DNA from: 67-14 sp020438345
GTDB taxonomy: Bacteria > Actinomycetota > Thermoleophilia > Solirubrobacterales > 70-9
Assembly: GCA_937872475.1 (NCBI GenBank)
Contig: CALMSY010000018.1
Span: 62,001-126,000 of the forward strand
Reading direction: 5' to 3'
DNA: 64,000 nucleotides
Shown here: positions 62,943 to 64,000 of the stretch, in pieces
Position numbering within the stretch: position 1 is the first letter of the stretch
Layout of the letters: the number at the start of each line of letters is the position of its first letter
Notes under the pieces: generated by a model
The model's database searches: none
What the model saw: the letters and a program-made list of their open reading frames with translations, nothing else
What the model was told of the DNA's origin: nothing
Made by a program: the position numbers and the translations under genes

Positions 62943-63020
62943 CCATTCCCGGCTGACCAACGGATAGCTACGCCTCCAGCTGGTCGACCTCGCCCCCTTC
63001 AACCCAGCCGGATCGGTTTC

Positions 63021-63210
63021 CAGTGGGTCGGATTTCCTGTTTCTGTCCCGGAAATCCGACCCACTATTCTCACAAACTGGGCCGGTGCCTCGCGGTGGGT
63101 CGGATTTCCTGTGCCTGTGCTGGAAATCCGACCCACTATTCTCACAAACTGGGCCGGTGCCTCGCGGTGGGTCGGATTTCCTGTGCCTGTGCTGGAAATC
63201 CGACCCACTG
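63021..63210. repeat. Dispersed palindrome copies I, J, K; J and K in a 72-bp tandem repeat
   Basis: I: 63021-63066, J: 63093-63138, K: 63165-63210, all with GTGGGTCGGATTTCC/GGAAATCCGACCCAC arms. The spacer CTATTCTCACAAACTGGGCC is shared, and J and K units are identical over 72 bp, so the last step was a recent tandem duplication. They fill the 315-bp gap between two convergent genes (62943-63257), where I see no gene. Confidence 0.95.
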
Positions 63211-63257
63211 CAGGGGAGCCGCCGCGAGGGTTGAGGTGGCTGGATGCTTGAGCTGGC

Positions 63258-63959
63258 CTAGCCTCTGTTTGATTCGGGCATCGGCGGAGGCTGAGTTCCA
63301 CGGCCTTGACCACCTGTCGGCGGCCGGTCCTCGTAGTCCGAACCTTCGTCGAAATCATGGTCCGAACCGGACTCTCCCGAGGAGTCGTCCTCGTCTTCGC
63401 CGTACTCGTCCCCTTCGGATTTCCCACCAGGCATGACGCCTTCGTGGTAGTCATCCTCGTAGCCGGGGCCGCCCTCAAACTCGGAACCGCCTTCGAAGCC
63501 AGGGCCGCCATGGTGATGCTCAAAGCCCGGACCACCGGGACCGCCATGGCCGTCCCATTCCCTTTCATAAGAAGCCTGGTCCCAGTCGTGGTCATCATCA
63601 TCGCCGCTCCAGTGGCCGATCGCGACGCCGCCGAGAAAGACCACTACCACTACTGCTGCGCCCGCGGCAATCCAGACGCCTTTCTTGCCGGGATTCCAGC
63701 GGCTACCGCCGGCAGCGGACTCATCCGGGACCACAGCCACAGTTGGCTCTTCGACTGGCCTCGATGCCGTCTGTTCTTGCGGCGAAGCGACCTGTTCCTC
63801 CGGCATTACCTGGGTGGTTTCATCCTCAGCGGACTTTTCGGCGTCCGAAGCGCTGGAGTCTGACTCCTGTGGGGAGGGAGACTCTGAAGTTGACTCCTCC
63901 GGGGTCGTCTCGCTCTTTTCACCTTCGGGTTCTTCCTGCTTGTCAGTTGATTCGTTCAT
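63258..63959 (-). CDS. Acidic single-pass membrane protein with Gly/Asp/His-rich tail
   Basis: 233 residues. N-terminal 85 residues are Glu/Ser/Thr/Pro-rich and cytosolic (or disordered), then RWNPGKKGVWIAAG and a membrane helix (about 98-118), then an outside part of DDDDHDWD, HGGPGGPGFEHHHGGPG and EDEDDSSGESG type. The tail could bind divalent metals. No domain recognised. Composition is unlike its neighbours, but the start and frame are clear. Confidence 0.75.
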   Translation of the reverse strand: MNESTDKQEEPEGEKSETTPEESTSESPSPQESDSSASDAEKSAEDETTQVMPEEQVASPQEQTASRPVEEPTVAVVPDESAAGGSRWNPGKKGVWIAAGAAVVVVVFLGGVAIGHWSGDDDDHDWDQASYEREWDGHGGPGGPGFEHHHGGPGFEGGSEFEGGPGYEDDYHEGVMPGGKSEGDEYGEDEDDSSGESGSDHDFDEGSDYEDRPPTGGQGRGTQPPPMPESNRG

Positions 63960-64000
63960 GCCGTGAAGACTGGACCGTTAACTTTTGCCGACAAGGAGAG

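Noticed and set aside
62999..63601. Open frame with repeated VGRISSTGTGNPTH text
   Set aside because: It is translation of the tandem palindromes plus the antisense of the acidic membrane protein gene.

Overview
The window is GC-rich chromosomal DNA that reads as a high-GC actinobacterium, most likely class Thermoleophilia (Solirubrobacterales or a relative). This rests on gene order and gene style: nusB - polyprenyl synthase - dxs - tlyA - nadK - recN - steA - steB - pyrG, and mnmA/alaS/ruvX/mltG/aroE followed by aroC/aroKB/aroQ/M24 peptidase/efp. Other supports are a SteA/SteB pair, a LexA box of the CGAAC-N4-GTTCG type, GTG and TTG starts, stop/start overlaps (ATGA, GTGA, TGATG) and many apparently leaderless promoters. 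No 16S gene or identity search was available, so the placement is inference.

Layout. 1-10 kb: a minus-strand run ending in a DUF3866 gene cut by the window edge; it includes an M20 peptidase, CTP synthase, a MraY-like transferase, SteB, SteA, RecN under a LexA box, NAD kinase and TlyA. 10-13 kb: a small membrane protein and RecQ on the plus strand. 13-17 kb: dxs, polyprenyl synthase, a tiny coupled gene and nusB. 17-20 kb: a DUF559/AbiEi-like gene, YjbQ-like protein, EF-P and an M42 peptidase. 20.5-23.3 kb: a secreted alpha/beta hydrolase interrupted by an in-frame amber codon. 23.7-36 kb: the shikimate cluster, mltG, ruvX, alaS and a NifU-MnmA fusion. 36-46 kb: SDR, aspS, two paralogous secreted beta-helix proteins, hisS, a metallo-beta-lactamase-fold hydrolase, a formiminotransferase-like protein and an M29-like aminopeptidase. 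46-50 kb: VOC protein, ABC exporter and a TMEM175-like channel.

50.2-60.9 kb is an integrative element inserted in the 3' end of a tRNA-Met(CAT) gene and bounded by a 45-bp direct repeat with one mismatch. It carries a HipA-like kinase/DUF3037 pair, an XRE regulator behind a large hairpin, a split CHC2 zinc finger and D5/P4-type primase-helicase, an excisionase-like protein, several small unknown genes, a P27-type terminase small subunit, an HNH nuclease and a tyrosine integrase, but no capsid, tail or large terminase gene. This is the gene content of a phage satellite. Directly upstream of the integrase is a 354-bp frame packed with ten consecutive, perfectly paired inverted repeats of differing stem sequence; I regard this as the strongest candidate for something undescribed.

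61-64 kb: a methyltransferase, an iron-sulfur repair (RIC/YtfE) protein behind a palindromic operator, and an acidic membrane protein.

A 45-50 bp palindrome with arms GTGGGTCGGATTTCC / GGAAATCCGACCCAC occurs 11 times, always in host intergenic DNA and never in the element. Host genes are repeatedly preceded by a TANNNT -10 box 5-8 nt before the start codon, which predicts leaderless mRNAs; element genes more often carry Shine-Dalgarno sites.
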